A DNA stretch of 64,000 bases from positions 1,054,001 through 1,118,000 of the forward strand of contig CP129481.1 in assembly GCA_030583905.1 (NCBI GenBank), given 5' to 3'. Within the stretch, counting starts at the first letter, position 1; each line of letters begins with the position of its first letter. Under the pieces are notes generated by a model, which searched no databases, had not been told where the DNA came from, and saw only the letters and a program-made list of their open reading frames with translations. A program made the position numbers and the translations under genes. Below are positions 61,549 to 64,000 of the stretch, piece by piece. The stretch is from Anaerolineales bacterium. Its GTDB lineage: Bacteria > Chloroflexota > Anaerolineae > Anaerolineales > Villigracilaceae.

Positions 61549-62863
61549 GGTGAACCAATCGTCTGCAATGGAAAATGTGATTTCTGTCAGGAATTTAAGC
61601 AAGATATATAACCTGTATGATCGCCCTGAAGACCGTTTGAAGCAGTTCGTATATCCGCGTTTGCGCCGCTTGCTGGGCAGGTCCCCGCGTAGTTACTTCC
61701 GTGAATTCTGGGCGTTGCAGGATGTCTCCTTTGACGTGCGCAAGGGGGAGACGGTGGGGATCATCGGGCGGAACGGAAGCGGCAAATCCACTCTCTTGCA
61801 GATGCTCGCAGGTACGCTTAACCCAACGTTTGGCGAGATCCATATTCATGGACGGGTCGCTGCCTTGTTGGAGTTGGGAGCCGGCTTCAACCCCGAATTC
61901 AGCGGGCGCGAAAATATATACCTGAACGCCTCCATTTTAGGCATGACCAGACATGAGGTGGACGAGCGTATCGAGGGGATCATCGCGTTTGCTGATATTG
62001 GCAGTTTCATTGACCAGCCCGTCAAGACCTATTCGAGCGGCATGTATGTGCGCGTTGCCTTTTCCACTGCTATCAACGTCAACCCGGATATTCTGATCGT
62101 AGATGAAGCGCTCTCGGTGGGCGACACCGCTTTTCAGCAAAAATGCCTCTATCGAATTCGCGAAATGCAGGAGCAGGGTGTTTCGATCCTGTTGGTCACC
62201 CATTCGAACAATATCCTGCTCGAATACTGTGATCGTGGTATCTTCCTGAAGAATGGAAGGGCAATGTTCGATGGAGATGCCAAAGATGCTGTCCGCGCCT
62301 ATGGACTGGACGTCTTAAGAGATGAAGGAGGCAAGGCGCCTGCGCTGGCTTTTCACCCTCCTAATCAGGAAAACTATCAAATAGATGACGATGAAGATGA
62401 TAAAGATGCTGAACAGGACGGTACTGATCGATTACCCATGGAGATCACCAAGGTGGAATTCAGGAAGATGGATGGACGTGCCATCAACCTGTTCGAACAA
62501 AATGAGCAATTCCATGTGGATGTTAGGTTTCGAGTACGAACATATATCCCTCTGCCTTGTTTTGGTGTTCAGATATCCATACCAGACGGCATTGCGCTAT
62601 GGAGTATTACAACCAAACTCATGGATATGGAACTCCCCCCGCTAAAGCCCGGCAAATACAGTTTGCGTTGGCGGTTGCGTGCAAACATGATGGGAAGTCG
62701 TTATGTTGTTGCAATTGGAATTGGACAGATCGAAGGCGGTGAGTACAAGCGCATCCATGCCCTGCCCTATGCGGGGCATTTCGATGTTTTGCTGGTGTCG
62801 AATCAGGGAATGGGCTGGCTTGTCGTTGACCCCCAGTTTGAATTGTCGCCTAATGGAGATTAG
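61538..62863 (+). CDS. wzt: ABC exporter ATP-binding subunit with C-terminal glycan-binding domain
   Basis: 441 aa. Walker A GRNGSGKSTLL (near residue 76), signature YSSGMYVRVAFS, Walker B ILIVDEAL. After an acidic linker (EDDKDAEQDG) comes a beta-sandwich Wzt-C domain (residues 300-441) that in Wzt binds the capped end of the polysaccharide and sets export specificity. It overlaps wzm and is followed immediately by an FkbM methyltransferase that could cap the chain. Confidence 0.93.
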   Translation: MSSKVNQSSAMENVISVRNLSKIYNLYDRPEDRLKQFVYPRLRRLLGRSPRSYFREFWALQDVSFDVRKGETVGIIGRNGSGKSTLLQMLAGTLNPTFGEIHIHGRVAALLELGAGFNPEFSGRENIYLNASILGMTRHEVDERIEGIIAFADIGSFIDQPVKTYSSGMYVRVAFSTAINVNPDILIVDEALSVGDTAFQQKCLYRIREMQEQGVSILLVTHSNNILLEYCDRGIFLKNGRAMFDGDAKDAVRAYGLDVLRDEGGKAPALAFHPPNQENYQIDDDEDDKDAEQDGTDRLPMEITKVEFRKMDGRAINLFEQNEQFHVDVRFRVRTYIPLPCFGVQISIPDGIALWSITTKLMDMELPPLKPGKYSLRWRLRANMMGSRYVVAIGIGQIEGGEYKRIHALPYAGHFDVLLVSNQGMGWLVVDPQFELSPNGD

Positions 62864-63673
62864 GTGATGGAACGCTCGTTGAAATTGTTATGGGAAAAAG
62901 CCCTGGTTAACCTGCTGATGCGCATCCAGCGCGTACAGTTTCCCGCCCGGCAATTGGGTGGGGATGAGTGGGTCTATCGGTGGCGGTTAGATTTCTTGGC
63001 AAATCGCCTCGAAAAAGAATCGGTAATGTGGTGCCGGAAATTGATCCGGCCCGGTATGGTGGTTGTGGATGTGGGGGCGCACATCGGTTACTATACACGC
63101 ATATTTTCGCGTCTTGTGGGTAACTCGGGGCAGGTATTTTCCTTTGAACCTTCTTCGGAAAACTTCCCCGTATTATCGAAAAATCTTTCTGCTGGGAAGT
63201 ACCGAAATGTAACGCTCTTCAACAAGGCTGTTGGCGCGAAGAATGAGAAAGGCACGCTTTTCGTCTCCCCTGGGCACAGCAATCACAGCCTGAACGCCGG
63301 TTTTACCGAAAGTGTTGGGCAGGAGCAGGTTGAGATTGTCCCCCTTGATCTGGTTTTAAGCCAGCAGGGAATTTCGCGGGTGGATTTTATAAAAGTGGAT
63401 GTGGAAGGTTTTGAGATACATGTTCTCAATGGTCTGATGAATGTTGTGAAAAATTCTTCGGAAGTTCATATGTTGGTGGAGTATAACCCCCTTGCGTTGC
63501 GGTCCGGCGGTTTTCAGCCCGTGGATTTGTTAACTTTGATCAAAGATCTGGGCTTTGATGCGTTTCGTATTTTGCCGGATGGTTCATTACGTAATGATAT
63601 TTCTGATGTTCAACAAGAGACCTTTAATCTGTTGTGTACTCATACTGGAACGAGGTTATCTGAAAATGTTTGA
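62864..63673 (+). CDS. FkbM-family SAM-dependent methyltransferase
   Basis: 269 aa. VVDVGAHIGYYTRIFSRLVG is the SAM motif, and VDFIKVDVEGFEIHVLNGL is the FkbM signature. The ATG at 62867 (with GTG 62864 beside it) follows the wzt stop directly, with GGAG eight bases upstream. It is likely a sugar O-methyltransferase, perhaps a chain terminator. It overlaps the next gene by eight bases. Confidence 0.92.
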   Translation: MMERSLKLLWEKALVNLLMRIQRVQFPARQLGGDEWVYRWRLDFLANRLEKESVMWCRKLIRPGMVVVDVGAHIGYYTRIFSRLVGNSGQVFSFEPSSENFPVLSKNLSAGKYRNVTLFNKAVGAKNEKGTLFVSPGHSNHSLNAGFTESVGQEQVEIVPLDLVLSQQGISRVDFIKVDVEGFEIHVLNGLMNVVKNSSEVHMLVEYNPLALRSGGFQPVDLLTLIKDLGFDAFRILPDGSLRNDISDVQQETFNLLCTHTGTRLSENV

Positions 63674-64000
63674 CATTACCATTTATTGCCCCGATACTCA
63701 CATTCTTTACAATGCCGCTGTTCCCGATCAAAAAGGTGTTGGGGGAGGACTGATGGCACGTATCCGGTTGGCTCAAGCGCTGACGCGTATGGGGCATCAG
63801 GTTACTATTATTGCACATGTTACTCATCGACATCGACATGCCAACGTAGATTACATTCCACTAGATAATGCTTCTGAGAAACGGGAGACTGATATACTGA
63901 TTTTGATTAGTAGCGGCGGGGATTTGAGCTTGGAACCAGCCTTGAATATAAAACTCAACGCCAAATGGCGAAGTATATGGGTTCAGGGTACTCCTTTTAT
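63666..64000 (+). CDS. Glycosyltransferase, N-terminal part (runs off the window)
   Basis: Partial, 111 codons visible. It begins MFDITIYCPDTHILYNAAVP, then GVGGGLMARIRLAQALTRMG, the N-terminal Rossmann half of a GT-B (GT4-like) glycosyltransferase with the Gly-rich loop. The ATG overlaps the FkbM stop (ATGTTTGA). Assignment is probable; the catalytic half lies outside the window. Confidence 0.75.
   Translation, partial: MFDITIYCPDTHILYNAAVPDQKGVGGGLMARIRLAQALTRMGHQVTIIAHVTHRHRHANVDYIPLDNASEKRETDILILISSGGDLSLEPALNIKLNAKWRSIWVQGTPF

Overview
The window looks like a chromosomal segment of a Chloroflexota bacterium, most likely class Anaerolineae. This is an inference, since no database search was possible. 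It rests on the ribosomal block order tRNA-tRNA-tRNA-tuf-rpmG-tRNA-secE-nusG-rplKAJL, a Gram-positive-type LexA box (GAAC-N4-GTTC), SLH-domain and Flp-pilin surface proteins without outer-membrane machinery, several DUF2089/SHOCT-like proteins, TTG and GTG starts, and possible leaderless promoters. No phage, IS element or CRISPR array was seen.

Layout. 0-7.8 kb: a collagen-like multiheme cytochrome c lipoprotein, an FprA-like reductase, a membrane-anchored protein, an active/inactive pair of M16 peptidases, acpS, and a two-gene operon (P-loop ATPase plus 80-aa protein) under a textbook promoter whose +1 is covered by a LexA box. 7.8-13.3 kb: translation block with four tRNAs, tuf, rpmG, secE, nusG and rplK-A-J-L, including an L10-type leader with an attenuator. 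13.3-15.5 kb: ABM-fold protein, lexA with its own LexA box, corA. 15.6-21.2 kb: an operon in which four proteins (DUF2089, DUF4097, a two-TM protein and a soluble paralogue) carry the same C- or N-terminal helical hairpin (GKITAEEA-type). It also holds two MFS exporters, the second preceded by a 12-codon leader peptide and alternative hairpins. 21.2-27.3 kb: GNAT, panE, HtrA-like protease, a LuxR regulator with a degenerate receiver, an SRPBCC/zinc/class III cyclase, and a DUF4349 lipoprotein.

27.4-35.5 kb: the minus-strand nusA-ylxR-infB-rbfA-nrnA-truB-ribF-NUDIX operon. rimP is missing at its head, although a rimP-leader-like hairpin is present, and NusA has a very long tail. 35.5-42.1 kb: methyltransferase, a LURP-one-like protein, then four consecutive YkuD L,D-transpeptidase paralogues and an N-acetylmuramoyl-L-alanine amidase, all on the minus strand. 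Two of the four have lost the His of the SHGC motif. 42.1-45.4 kb: DUF3597, a Flp-pilin fusion, miaB. 45.5-52.2 kb: a five-gene minus-strand catabolic operon (tandem nitrilase with a dead second domain, unknown 262-aa protein, flavin monooxygenase, aldehyde dehydrogenase, MFS importer) whose promoter has a 16-bp palindrome at the start site.

52.2-64 kb: cell-surface glycan region of visibly lower G+C. It contains a candidate small RNA or attenuated leader, rfbB and rfbA, an SLH surface protein, a sulfatase-fold/SLH membrane protein coupled to a 58-aa membrane microprotein and a NoeA-like methyltransferase, then the Wzm/Wzt ABC exporter, an FkbM methyltransferase and the start of a glycosyltransferase that runs off the window.

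Best candidates for new biology: the LexA-controlled ATPase/80-aa operon; the shared-hairpin operon with its leader peptide; the transpeptidase array with altered active sites; and the SLH-sulfatase/microprotein/methyltransferase unit.
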